64,000 nucleotides of DNA from an uncultured Phascolarctobacterium sp. (GCF_934190775.1 NZ_CAKPTG010000006.1:62001-126000), one strand, 5' to 3'. Shown: positions 18,080 to 26,734, counted from the first letter of the stretch. The notes: a model not told the origin generated them from the letters alone. Program-made: numbers and translations.

Positions 18080-18951
18080 TATTTACCACGCTCCGCCATC
18101 AGCAGCTGAATTTCCTGCTCGTTGATGCCAACCATAGCCTCACCCAAATCCTCGGACAGCTCTGCCAGCATTTTGGCATCGTTGAAATTGGTTACTGCTT
18201 TAACAATGGCCTGCGCACGCTTTGCCGGGTCGCCGGATTTGAAAATACCGGAGCCTACGAATACGCCCTCGGCACCCAGCTGCATCATCAGTGCTGCATC
18301 CGCCGGAGTTGCTACGCCGCCTGCTGCAAAATTTACTACCGGCAAGCGTTTATGCTCGTGTACGTAAACAACTAAATCATACGGAACCTGCAGCTCCTTG
18401 GCAGCGTTGAACAGCTCGTTTTCTTCCATAGCAGCGATTTGTGCAATCTGCTGATTCATTTTGCGCATATGGCGTACTGCCTGCACAACGTCACCGGTAC
18501 CGGGCTCGCCTTTGGTACGGATCATGGATGCACCCTCGTTGATACGGCGCAATGCTTCGCCCAAATCCTTGGCACCGCAGACAAACGGTACGTTAAACTT
18601 GGTTTTGTCGATATGGTATACATCATCAGCCGGAGAAAGCACCTCGCTCTCATCGATATAGTCAATCTCCAGAGCCTCTAGAATCTGTGCTTCTACAAAA
18701 TGACCGATGCGCACCTTTGCCATAACAGGAATGGAAACTGCGTTTTGAATTTCCTTAATCAGCTTCGGGTCGCTCATGCGTGCTACGCCGCCTGCTGCGC
18801 GAATATCTGCAGGAATCTTCTCCAGCGCCATAACAGCGCAGGCACCTGCTGCCTCGGCGATACGCGCCTGCTCCGGTGTCGTAACATCCATAATTACGCC
18901 ACCCTTTAACATCTGTGCCAGCTGTGCATTTAATTTATAACGTTCATTCAT
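18079..18951 (-). CDS. pdxS: PLP synthase subunit
   Basis: A 290-residue TIM-barrel enzyme that condenses ribose 5-phosphate, glyceraldehyde 3-phosphate and ammonia into pyridoxal 5'-phosphate, the DXP-independent B6 route. Family landmarks are ALEKIPADIRAAGGVARMSD, AKVRIGHFVEAQILEAL, the lysine in VPFVCGAKDLGEALRRI and GAEGVFVGSGIFKS. The ATG at 18951 has GGAGG at correct spacing; an upstream in-frame TTG overlaps that site. The promoter upstream has a good -10 and a weak -35. Confidence 0.97.
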   Translation of the reverse strand: MNERYKLNAQLAQMLKGGVIMDVTTPEQARIAEAAGACAVMALEKIPADIRAAGGVARMSDPKLIKEIQNAVSIPVMAKVRIGHFVEAQILEALEIDYIDESEVLSPADDVYHIDKTKFNVPFVCGAKDLGEALRRINEGASMIRTKGEPGTGDVVQAVRHMRKMNQQIAQIAAMEENELFNAAKELQVPYDLVVYVHEHKRLPVVNFAAGGVATPADAALMMQLGAEGVFVGSGIFKSGDPAKRAQAIVKAVTNFNDAKMLAELSEDLGEAMVGINEQEIQLLMAERGK

Positions 18952-18992
18952 TGTGAATACCTCCAAAATTTATGCAAATAATAGGTTATGTG

Positions 18993-19021
18993 TAGTATTA
19001 TACTCACAACTGAGCTTATTA
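18993..19021 (-). promoter_or_regulatory. pdxS promoter with 29-bp block, copy 2
   Basis: On the minus strand a perfect TATAAT (18997-19002) but no good -35, as expected for an activator-dependent promoter. The same 29 bp match the segment before pdxR at 23 of 29 positions. It lies 42 bp before the pdxS ATG. Confidence 0.6.
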
Positions 19022-19055
19022 GTATATTCATTTCTCATCAATTTGCTATGTTCAG

Positions 19056-19375
19056 TTTGCATATCGGTATTTTTCACAGCTTACACAAACATCCTGCTCG
19101 GCAGCACTTTAAGCATTGCCGCAGACAGCAAAAAAAAGCAGTCGTTCTATCATCAACGATGACAGCGACTGCTTTTGCGTATATTCAGAAGGCCAGTAAT
19201 GCATTTACATCTCTGCCTTCGTCATAACAACGACAGTGACATTATTCAACTGCCGGATGCCATTACCTGGGCATCTGGCCTCACATTTTTATGCAAAACT
19301 GAACTTTTATTATTGCACTATATTTAATTATAAACCGTCTGCGCTTTATAAAGTATTCAATAAAAATTTAATACC
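19056..19375 (+). pseudogene. Remnant of a second pdxR (MocR) gene
   Basis: Frame-broken DNA that still matches the middle of the intact pdxR. One frame around 19125-19185 reads AKKSSRSIINDDSDC against AKKSSRYIIEDDYDC in PdxR. Another around 19257-19345 reads MPLPGHLASHFYAKLNFYYC against MLLPPHLASLFYDKLGFYSC. A run of 24 bases around the AAAAAAAAGCAGTCGTT core is almost identical at DNA level. The match begins at the PdxR residue equivalent to about 237 and ends near 355. The DNA-binding domain, the PLP-lysine region and the C-terminus are gone. It reads away from pdxS, the usual divergent place for a pdxR gene, and its end overlaps the tail of the TauE gene. Confidence 0.8.
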
Positions 19376-20104
19376 AGTAATCAACACCAGCACGCTCGCC
19401 AGCTTCATCAGAATGCCGGACTGTAGCCTTTGCGCCAAGGCTACACCGCCCTGAGCACCGACAAAGGCGCCCGCACCAATCGCCAAGCCGCTACTCCACA
19501 CAATATGCCCCAGCATAGCATGCGAAACTAAGCCTGCAAGCGAGGAAACTGCCAAAATGCAGGTAGAAGTAGCAATGGCCACGTGTACCGGGAAATTCAG
19601 TACATATACCATAAAGGGAACGTGGACGATACCGCCGCCTATGCCCAAAATGCTGGCTAAAAAACCCACACCGACGCTGCAAAGAACGCCCAGCTTCCAG
19701 TTATAGACTTCCGGCACCTCACCGGCCGTCTTACCCGCCGCATTCTTACTGGCCTTGCGATACATATTTATCGCTGCCAGCACAAAGAAAGCGCCAAACA
19801 CCAGATAAAAAAGCCTGCCCTGCAGATATTCTGCGGCATAGCTGCCTAAAAATGCACCGGGAACGGTAGCCACGGCAAATTTCAAGGCCGCATCAACGCA
19901 AGCCTTCTTCTGCCTGATATAGCCCCAGGTCCCCGAAACCGCATTCATCAGTACCACCAGCACCGAAGTACCGATGGCCAGCTGTGGCTCATAATCCCAG
20001 ACAAACACCAGAAGCGGTACAATCACCATACCGCCGCCAATGCCTAAAAGCGCTCCCAATAAGCCAACTAAAACACCTAATGCCAAAAATCCTGCTAATT
20101 CCAT
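19346..20104 (-). CDS. TauE/SafE-family sulfite or organosulfonate exporter
   Basis: A membrane protein of about 252 residues and eight helices. The two halves each carry the family repeat: LLGALLGIGGGMVIVPLLV near the N-terminus and FLASILGIGGGIVHVPFMV near residue 155. Family members export sulfite, sulfoacetate or related anions. The start was set at the ATG at 20104 because the AGGGGG site fits it best; an ATG six bases earlier is possible. No sulfur genes are adjacent. Confidence 0.9.
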   Translation of the reverse strand: MELAGFLALGVLVGLLGALLGIGGGMVIVPLLVFVWDYEPQLAIGTSVLVVLMNAVSGTWGYIRQKKACVDAALKFAVATVPGAFLGSYAAEYLQGRLFYLVFGAFFVLAAINMYRKASKNAAGKTAGEVPEVYNWKLGVLCSVGVGFLASILGIGGGIVHVPFMVYVLNFPVHVAIATSTCILAVSSLAGLVSHAMLGHIVWSSGLAIGAGAFVGAQGGVALAQRLQSGILMKLASVLVLITGIKFLLNTL

Positions 20105-20193
20105 CTGCATCCCCCTCATTCTCTCATAATTCTCATTGCAGATTAACTTAGTTTTTTCTTTAAAATCTCTAAAAATTCTCTAAATCTCTCGTC

Positions 20194-20214
20194 GGTCAAA
20201 ATCATCTTTTGACC
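20194..20214. promoter_or_regulatory. Inverted repeat upstream of the TauE gene
   Basis: GGTCAAAA-TCATC-TTTTGACC, perfect 8-bp arms, 90 bp before the TauE start. Candidate operator; no regulator gene is next to it. Confidence 0.4.
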
Positions 20215-20285
20215 TGTATTCTCATATATTCCGCAAGTATTCAAAAACAATTGCGGAACAGCAAATATTTTACACCTAAACAGTC

Positions 20286-20366
20286 AAAAAAGGAAGTACC
20301 TGCGATAATAAAATGCTTAGAAAAAGTTAATTTTTCCAAGCAGCTTTATCAGCAGCGTACTTCCTT
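20286..20366 (-). terminator. Long hairpin terminator after the YfcC gene
   Basis: An imperfect palindrome of about 77 bp (outer arms AAGGAAGTAC / GTACTTCCTT, inner matches GATAA, TGCTT, GAAAAA), followed by TTTTTT on the minus strand. Much longer than the other terminators here. Confidence 0.7.
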
Positions 20367-20392
20367 GATAAATTCGTTATATTGCCTGCTTT

Positions 20393-21796
20393 TTATACCG
20401 GACCGAGGTTAATTGCTGTTGCATAGGTCAGGAAGCAGAAGGCTACTATCCACCATGCGCCAATCAGCGGCAGTACAAAGCGCAGCCATTTTTTATAAGG
20501 CACGTTTGCCATTGCCAGATAGGACATCGTTGCGCCGGACGCAGGAGTAATACAGTTGGTGAACGCATCACCGAAGGTGAAGGCGAAAACTGCGGTCTGG
20601 CGTGTCAGGCCCACGATATCAGCCAGCGGTGCCATAATCGGCATAGAAATTGCTGCCTGACCGGAGCTGGAAGGCACCAGCAGGTTGAAGCAATCCTGGA
20701 TAATGAACATACCGAAGGCAATCGCAGAGGACGGGAATACATCCAGCATACCTGCGAGAGCATGAATGATGGTATCCATAACTCTGGCGTTATCCAGCAG
20801 AATAGTTGCCGCCTTACACATTGCTACCGCCAGGCAGGGCAACATCATACCCTTGCAGCCGTCAAGAAAGGCGTCGCAGATATCATTGGGCTTCAGGCCG
20901 CAGATAATACCGGACAAAACACCCATGATGATGAACAATGCGGAAATCTCATTCATATAAAAATCAAATTTCAAAACGCCAACGATAATACCCACAAAGT
21001 TCAGGCCCAAAAGCGCTAAGCAGACAGCCTGACGCGCAGTCAGCGGCTCTGCCTCCTCAATGTTGATATCATGGGTCTTAGCCTGGTCAATTTCATAAAC
21101 AGGGCTGCTCTGCGGATTTTTCTTTACCTTATGCGCATGATACATAACGTAGGAAATATTCAGTATCAGCAGGACGAAGAAAATACCTACGCGATAGGGC
21201 AGAGCGGAAAAAATCGGCACACCGGCAATACCCTGTGCTACGCCGACGGAAAACGGCTGGGTGCAGCCTGCGCCATAGCCGGCAGCAACGGAGCAGAACA
21301 GCATGCCTAACGCAGTAAGGGAGTCAAAGCCCAACGCCAGCGCCACGCTTACTACCAGCGGAGTAAAGGCCAGATATTCCTCATTACAGCCTGCTAAGGT
21401 AGAAAAGGTTGCCAGCGTAGTCATCAGCACCGGAATCAGCAGAATACTGTGATTGCGCATTTTTTTAACCAAAGCACTGAGGCCGGCAACAATAGCGCCG
21501 GTCTTGGCCAAAATGTTCAACGAGCCGCCAACCATAAACAGGAAAGCGATAATAGTGATACCACCCTTAAAGCCCTTGTTGATGGAAGTAAAGAAATCCA
21601 TAAAGCCTGTCGGCTTTTGTGCTACATAGTGGAAGGTAGCAGGGTCAACGACCATTTTACCGGTGTGTACATCCTTCACGCGTTCATACACACCTGCAGG
21701 AATTACATAGCTGGCCAAAGCGCAAAACAAAATAACGCAGACCAGAATAATTATGGGACTTGGTGCCTTAAAGGCTTTAACCTGTTCCTTTGACAT
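20393..21796 (-). CDS. YfcC-family (DcuC-like) transporter
   Basis: A 467-residue permease with about 12 membrane helices from the C4-dicarboxylate anaerobic carrier/YfcC group. It has IPAGVYERV in the first periplasmic loop, LATFSTLAGCNEEYLAFTPL in the middle, and the mirrored LVPSSSGQAAISMPIMAPLA and TPASGATMSYLAMA near the C-terminus. Substrates of this subgroup are poorly defined (amino acids, peptides or dicarboxylates). The ATG at 21796 follows AGGAGA. It lies 21 bp behind an M20 peptidase gene and shares its promoter, so uptake of the peptidase substrate is likely. Confidence 0.88.
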   Translation of the reverse strand: MSKEQVKAFKAPSPIIILVCVILFCALASYVIPAGVYERVKDVHTGKMVVDPATFHYVAQKPTGFMDFFTSINKGFKGGITIIAFLFMVGGSLNILAKTGAIVAGLSALVKKMRNHSILLIPVLMTTLATFSTLAGCNEEYLAFTPLVVSVALALGFDSLTALGMLFCSVAAGYGAGCTQPFSVGVAQGIAGVPIFSALPYRVGIFFVLLILNISYVMYHAHKVKKNPQSSPVYEIDQAKTHDINIEEAEPLTARQAVCLALLGLNFVGIIVGVLKFDFYMNEISALFIIMGVLSGIICGLKPNDICDAFLDGCKGMMLPCLAVAMCKAATILLDNARVMDTIIHALAGMLDVFPSSAIAFGMFIIQDCFNLLVPSSSGQAAISMPIMAPLADIVGLTRQTAVFAFTFGDAFTNCITPASGATMSYLAMANVPYKKWLRFVLPLIGAWWIVAFCFLTYATAINLGPV

Positions 21797-21817
21797 CAAT
21801 ACATTTCTCCTAGCTTA

Positions 21818-22999
21818 TTATGCAAATTTTTCTGTGTAGTCCTGCAGTTCCATAGCGCAAGCTACAGCAATCATCCAACGGCGGAAGAAGCTGTCTACCG
21901 AAGCGCACTCCTGCTTGGTGTGCGCACCGGAGCCCTGACCGCCCATAGAGCAGACCGTCGGAATACCAAGACTGCCAAAATAGGACGCATCCGACATACC
22001 TCCGACATAAATCGGCTCCGAAGCAGGATAACCGAACTTCGCAGCAACGCTGTTGATATAATCAAGCAGCTTATGGTTGGCCTCTGTTTCCTCAAACGCC
22101 GGCATCGGTGCTACAAACTCTACCTCGGTTGTTGTACCTTCGATATAGGTTTTGGCGCAGACCTCGCGGATTTTCTGCTGGATATATTCCATATGCTCCA
22201 GCTTTTTGTAGCGTACATCCAGCTCGGCATAGCAAATATCTGGTACGGCATTGGAAACCATACCGCCCTTGATAACGCCTACGCTTACTGTCAGTCCCTC
22301 ATCATAAAGCGTCAGATCCTGCAGCAGCGGCAGCTTATGCGACATTTCAATAATCGCATTGCGTCCCTTCAGATAATCATTGCCTGCGTGCGCCGCCACG
22401 CCATGCACTGTGATATGGCAGTCCATACCGCCCTTGCGGCCGACAGTAAGGCAGTTATCCATGCGTCCGCTTTCCATATTAAAGCAGCATAAGGAGCCTT
22501 CAGCCTCCTGCAGCAAAATCTTATCAGCGATACCTGCTCCATGACTGCTTTCTTCATCACCGACAATCACCGCCTTTACCGGTCTGTCCTTGTAGCCGAA
22601 ATGCTTTAAGGCCACCAGCAGATAAAAAATCTGGGCAACGCCGTTTTTCATATCCACTACGCCGGGACCATAGGCAAAGCCGTCCTTAATATGAAATGGA
22701 TCGTCAGGATAGCTGCCGGAAGGGAAAACAGTGTCGCAATGACCTGCAAGCAAAAGCGGCTTACCGGGGACATCCTTGTTCAGCTCTGCAACCAATACAT
22801 TGGCGCTGCCCTTGCTGTCTACAAGGCGGCAGTCAATACCTTCTGCTTCAAAATGCTTCTTCAAAAAGTCAATTATCCTGTTAACCTTCTCGATTTCATG
22901 GGAGCCTGCCTGCATATTCACCAGGTTTTCCCAAAACAACAACATTTCATGCCTGTTCTTTTCCACAAAGGCACGTAATTCTTCAATAGGAGCCTGCAT
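21818..22999 (-). CDS. M20-family metallopeptidase (carboxypeptidase G2-like)
   Basis: A 393-residue zinc exopeptidase, a distant paralogue of the one at 13058. It has LLAGHCDTVFPSG (about residue 83), GPGVVDMKNG, VGDEESSHG (about 148), HGVAAHAGNDYLKGRNA and the terminal ligand region GSGAHTKQE. No signal peptide, so cytoplasmic. I prefer the second of two adjacent ATG codons (22999), five bases after GGAGG. Co-transcribed with the YfcC carrier from a strong promoter. Confidence 0.92.
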   Translation of the reverse strand: MQAPIEELRAFVEKNRHEMLLFWENLVNMQAGSHEIEKVNRIIDFLKKHFEAEGIDCRLVDSKGSANVLVAELNKDVPGKPLLLAGHCDTVFPSGSYPDDPFHIKDGFAYGPGVVDMKNGVAQIFYLLVALKHFGYKDRPVKAVIVGDEESSHGAGIADKILLQEAEGSLCCFNMESGRMDNCLTVGRKGGMDCHITVHGVAAHAGNDYLKGRNAIIEMSHKLPLLQDLTLYDEGLTVSVGVIKGGMVSNAVPDICYAELDVRYKKLEHMEYIQQKIREVCAKTYIEGTTTEVEFVAPMPAFEETEANHKLLDYINSVAAKFGYPASEPIYVGGMSDASYFGSLGIPTVCSMGGQGSGAHTKQECASVDSFFRRWMIAVACAMELQDYTEKFA

Positions 23000-23052
23000 C
23001 ATAACCTCCTGCAATACACAATTATTTTGTAAATAAAAAAACTAACTATTTC

Positions 23053-23081
23053 ATTGTACTAAACAGTTAAAGCCTTGTCAA
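23053..23081 (-). promoter_or_regulatory. Promoter of the M20-yfcC operon
   Basis: On the minus strand TTGACA, 17-bp spacer, TACAAT, about 50 bp before the peptidase start. Confidence 0.8.
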
Positions 23082-23087
23082 CAAAGT

Positions 23088-23118
23088 AAAAGCGGCAGCC
23101 GCCACCGGCGACTGCCAC
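23088..23118 (-). terminator. Terminator after rplI
   Basis: A 12-bp stem of GTGGCAGTCGCC with GGCGGCTGCCGC (two G-U pairs), GGT loop, then TTTT on the minus strand. Confidence 0.8.
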
Positions 23119-23140
23119 ATACATCAGCTTCGCTCTGAAA

Positions 23141-23587
23141 TTATTCAGCAACTACCATAACCTTGAAGGTAGCAGTTACATCGGTGTGCAGCTTAGCAAC
23201 GGCAGTGTATTCGCCTAAGCCCTTAACTGCGGATTTCAGCTCAATTTTACGACGGTCAATGTTCAGACCGGTTTGCTTAATCAAAGCTTCAGCAACATCC
23301 TTGGAGGTTACGGAGCCAAACATTTTACCGTTTTCACCCACGCGTACCTTCATGGTTACTACAACCTTTTCTACCTGTGCGCCCAAAACAACAGCCTCGT
23401 CCTTAGCCTGAGCTGCACGATGCTTAGCGGTTGCCTGGTCCTGTTTAGCCTGATTGAGGTTAGCTGCGGTAGCTTCCTTAGCCAGTTTACGCGGCAGCAG
23501 GTAGTTGCGGCCATAGCCCTCAGCAGTTTCTACAATTTCACCTTTTTTGCCTAAGCTTTTAACATCTTGTAAAAGAATTACTTTCAT
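23141..23587 (-). CDS. rplI: Large-subunit ribosomal protein L9
   Basis: A 148-residue protein of the 50S subunit that binds 23S rRNA. The N-terminal domain MKVILLQDVKSLGKKGEIVE continues into the signature AEGYGRNYLLPRKLA. A long connecting helix and the C-terminal domain follow, giving normal length. GAGGAG precedes the ATG, and its first 29 bases lie inside the end of gdpP, so it is translationally coupled. The yybS-gdpP-rplI order is the same as in Bacillus; dnaB/dnaC does not follow here because a terminator closes the unit. Confidence 0.98.
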   Translation of the reverse strand: MKVILLQDVKSLGKKGEIVETAEGYGRNYLLPRKLAKEATAANLNQAKQDQATAKHRAAQAKDEAVVLGAQVEKVVVTMKVRVGENGKMFGSVTSKDVAEALIKQTGLNIDRRKIELKSAVKGLGEYTAVAKLHTDVTATFKVMVVAE

Positions 23588-25631
23588 CTGTTCGACACTC
23601 CTCTAACTGTTTTTTAGTCAGCGCAATAATCTGCGCTTCTACATCCCTGGCACGTTTATTTGCCAGCTGCACACCGGCCACCGTCTGATGACCGCCGCCG
23701 CCCAGCTCTTCCATAATTACCTGCACATTGACGCTGCCGTCACTGCGGGCACTTATGCTCAGGGAACCATCTTTATATTCAACAATTGCCATGCCTACAG
23801 CTACACTCTCAATGGTAATCAGAGTATCTGCTGTCTGCGCGGCAAGCACGGAAGACATAGTATCATTATCAGCATTACGCATAATCGCAATGGATAAGCC
23901 CGGTATCGGCATTTTAGCACTGGCTATCAGCTTAGCCTTTTGCTGTACAAAGCTCAGATCATCTTTAAACAGCAGGCGCACCAGATTCGGGTTAGCACCG
24001 CAGCGCCTTAGCAGCGCCGCTGCCTCAAAGGTACGCTCACCTGTCTGCACATTGAAGTTTTTCGTATCCAGCACAATACCGGCATACAGGGCAGTGGCCT
24101 CCGCCGGTGTAATATCCAGCCTGTCATCAAAATAACCTATCAGCTCCGTAACCAGCTCACTAGTAGACGAGCTGGACGGTTCCAGATACAATAACGTCGT
24201 ATCACCGATAATATCCTCAGCACGACGATGATGGTCGATAATAATGCGGTTTTTGGCTGCCTGCAGCACTGCCTTGCTGGCAGAAAGCACCTCACGGTGA
24301 TGGTCGACGATAATCAGAAGACTCTTATTGGTCATCAGCGGTAAAGCATCTGCGCCGCTATACATTATATCTATATACTTGGTCTCGTTAGCCGAAAGAA
24401 TGATGTTCTCATTATCCAGCACCTCGGTAATACGCTTATAATAGGCGTTATGCTCACTGCTAACAATAAATGTTTCCTTGCCCAGCGACAGGCCCAGCTT
24501 GGCCATACCAATGGTAGCACCGATGGCATCATAATCCTCGTTGACATGTCCCATAACAAAAATACGGTCAGCCTGCAGCATCTGCTCATGAATCGTTTGT
24601 GCGACAATACGTGCACGCACACGCGTACTTTTAGCACCAACACTGCTCGTGCCGCCAAAGAACTGTGTATTCTTATCCTTCATAACAACAGCCTGGTCGC
24701 CGCCGCGTCCCAATGCCAGATACAAGCTCTTATTGGCGTTGCCGATAAGCTCCTCCAGCGTCACACCATCGCAAGCTACACCAATACTTACGGTCGGCGG
24801 TATTTTGTTGCCGCTGCGGATTTCACGCACCTTATCAAGTATCATGAACTTATCTTCCATCATATCCATTACGGCAGACTGCGAAAAGCCCATCAGGCTG
24901 CTTTCCTTATTCATACGGCAGATAAAGCCCTGCTTGGAGGCTGCCCACTTCGTCAGCAGCTCATTGACTTCACCATTCAGATTGGCCATATTGGTTTCAC
25001 TCAGGCCACGCATAACCTCTTCATAGTTGTCAAAGCGCACATAGGCCAGGCACAGCTTATCATTGCTGCATTTCTGGCGCAGCAGCTCATAATCTGTAAC
25101 ATCAGTCAAAAACAACATCAGACCGCTGGAAGTATCATCCTTTTTGTTATGATGCTCCTGCGTTTCTACACTGTAATAGCGCATACGGTAATAGTGGTCC
25201 TCCAGTTGGATAACCTGTTCACCATCACGCACGCGCATCAGCTCAAAGGCATTCTGCGCCAACGGCAGAATTTCCTCCGGCTTTTTGCCCTCCAGATTGC
25301 TTTTGCCGGTCCAGGAGGCAAATAATTCATTTTTCCATTGCAGCTTGCCGTCTTTAGAAAAAACAGCAATCCCCACATCCAGCTTGCGCACCGCAAAATG
25401 GTTGGTACGTTCAATATTGCGGATAATATTATCCAGATAGCTGCTGAAGAAGATTTCCCTGTTGATAAGGTTCTGGCGACTGAAATAGTAGATAACGCCA
25501 AAAAGAATCAGTGCAGGAAAAATCAGCTTGGGCTGCAGATAGCAGACCAATACTGCCAGCAGCACAATTATCAGCAAATAAATATTAGTATCCGCTTTGG
25601 AATTCATATTCCGGTTAAACCTACTGAACAT
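23559..25631 (-). CDS. gdpP: c-di-AMP phosphodiesterase GdpP
   Basis: A 690-residue membrane-bound enzyme that degrades cyclic di-AMP. Order: two membrane helices (about 15-58), a PAS-like domain (about 75-155), a degenerate GGDEF domain (about 170-300) and DHH/DHHA1 domains. The DHH motifs are MGHVNEDYDAIGATIG (about 365), IIVDHHREV and IIIDHHRRA. The C-terminal GGGGHQTVAG is the DHHA1 signature. The ATG at 25631 follows GAGGTG. It stands between yybS and rplI as in other Firmicutes, implying c-di-AMP signalling in this diderm-looking organism. Confidence 0.95.
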   Translation of the reverse strand: MFSRFNRNMNSKADTNIYLLIIVLLAVLVCYLQPKLIFPALILFGVIYYFSRQNLINREIFFSSYLDNIIRNIERTNHFAVRKLDVGIAVFSKDGKLQWKNELFASWTGKSNLEGKKPEEILPLAQNAFELMRVRDGEQVIQLEDHYYRMRYYSVETQEHHNKKDDTSSGLMLFLTDVTDYELLRQKCSNDKLCLAYVRFDNYEEVMRGLSETNMANLNGEVNELLTKWAASKQGFICRMNKESSLMGFSQSAVMDMMEDKFMILDKVREIRSGNKIPPTVSIGVACDGVTLEELIGNANKSLYLALGRGGDQAVVMKDKNTQFFGGTSSVGAKSTRVRARIVAQTIHEQMLQADRIFVMGHVNEDYDAIGATIGMAKLGLSLGKETFIVSSEHNAYYKRITEVLDNENIILSANETKYIDIMYSGADALPLMTNKSLLIIVDHHREVLSASKAVLQAAKNRIIIDHHRRAEDIIGDTTLLYLEPSSSSTSELVTELIGYFDDRLDITPAEATALYAGIVLDTKNFNVQTGERTFEAAALLRRCGANPNLVRLLFKDDLSFVQQKAKLIASAKMPIPGLSIAIMRNADNDTMSSVLAAQTADTLITIESVAVGMAIVEYKDGSLSISARSDGSVNVQVIMEELGGGGHQTVAGVQLANKRARDVEAQIIALTKKQLEECRTDESNSFTRC

Positions 25632-25667
25632 TATTTTCACCTCAAATCCGGCACAGGCGGCCGAACT

Positions 25668-26639
25668 TTAATTTTGTTTTCTGAATCTGCTTGCAGGACG
25701 GATTTTCCTAAAATCCATAACAATATCAAAGGCACCTACGTAAACCATAATCTGCGTAAAGATAGGTACAATAAAGAGCAACGCTACACCGATATTAGCC
25801 CACCAACGCGGCTTATGCTTGGTTTCGACAAACCAGTACAGCAGCACAATGCCCTGCAAAACCAGCACAAAGCTGCAGACAGTCTGCACATTGACCGACA
25901 CCGTATACATCCAGCTGGCCTGATCATGCTGATAATAATAGGTTACTGCAAACAAAGACGCAGCATAGGGCCACAAAATCCAGCCGGGAACCTGCAGCAT
26001 CGTAAACGGCGGGAAGGCTTCAAAGCTTTCACCCAGCTTCGTCAAAATCTTTTTGGCAGCCATGTAGTTTACAAAAGCCATCAGCGGCGCACACATCATG
26101 AATGCACCCGGCATGATAATGCGCATCATGCGCAGCATTTCAGCATAACCGTCGACAGTCTTTTTGATATCAGCCTCACTCATGCCATGCTCGCGGTAAT
26201 AAACCGTCAGCTGCTCCAGGCTTTGATGGAAGGAGCTGAACATCATCTCAATCGGGTCAATGCCCAGTACCAAAAAGCTCAGCACGATATTCAGAATCAG
26301 CGCAATTATTGCGCCAACACTGCCATAAAGCATCATTTTCATCGGCGGCAGATGACATCGCATACACTCGCCCAAGATCAGGCCCAAAAGGCCAAAAATT
26401 GCCGCCAGGAAAAAGGCATTAATCGGGCTGATAATCATCGCGATAATCACGGTAGCAACCAGCAGTGTCATAATGCTCCACTTCAGGCCATGACGGCAGC
26501 CACAGATGACGATAGGCAGAGGCCAGACGAAATTGACGAAAGCACCCAGCACAGGCACATACATACTTATCAAAGCCATAACGATAGCAACGGCAGCTAA
26601 AATACCGGCCTCCACCATGGCAGATGTTTTACGAATCAC
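25668..26639 (-). CDS. yybS: YybS-family (DUF2232) membrane protein
   Basis: A 323-residue protein with about eight hydrophobic helices. It has the DUF2232 pattern: VPVLGAFVNFVWPLPIVICG near residue 28, then NAFFLAAIFGLLGLILGE, and a polar loop around 145-175. The function of the family is unknown; its position before gdpP is conserved across Firmicutes. The start is GTG at 26639, decided by a full AGGAGG seven bases upstream. First gene of the yybS-gdpP-rplI operon. Confidence 0.88.
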   Translation of the reverse strand: MIRKTSAMVEAGILAAVAIVMALISMYVPVLGAFVNFVWPLPIVICGCRHGLKWSIMTLLVATVIIAMIISPINAFFLAAIFGLLGLILGECMRCHLPPMKMMLYGSVGAIIALILNIVLSFLVLGIDPIEMMFSSFHQSLEQLTVYYREHGMSEADIKKTVDGYAEMLRMMRIIMPGAFMMCAPLMAFVNYMAAKKILTKLGESFEAFPPFTMLQVPGWILWPYAASLFAVTYYYQHDQASWMYTVSVNVQTVCSFVLVLQGIVLLYWFVETKHKPRWWANIGVALLFIVPIFTQIMVYVGAFDIVMDFRKIRPASRFRKQN

Positions 26640-26734
26640 AGGTTATCCTCCTTCATGGATATATTTCTTCAATATATTATTGTACTACATCAACCGCTGA
26701 AAAGCAAAGGCTTTACACCCGCCGACAAGCCGTA

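Noticed and set aside
18953..19162. 69-codon open frame reading out of the pdxS promoter region
   Set aside because: It spans the pdxS control block and part of the pdxR remnant in the wrong frame; not a gene.
20209..20412. 67-codon open frame between TauE and YfcC
   Set aside because: It covers the long terminator hairpin and lacks a ribosome site.
25338..26600. 420-codon open frame on the plus strand
   Set aside because: Antisense across gdpP and yybS, Gln/His-rich shadow composition, no ribosome site.
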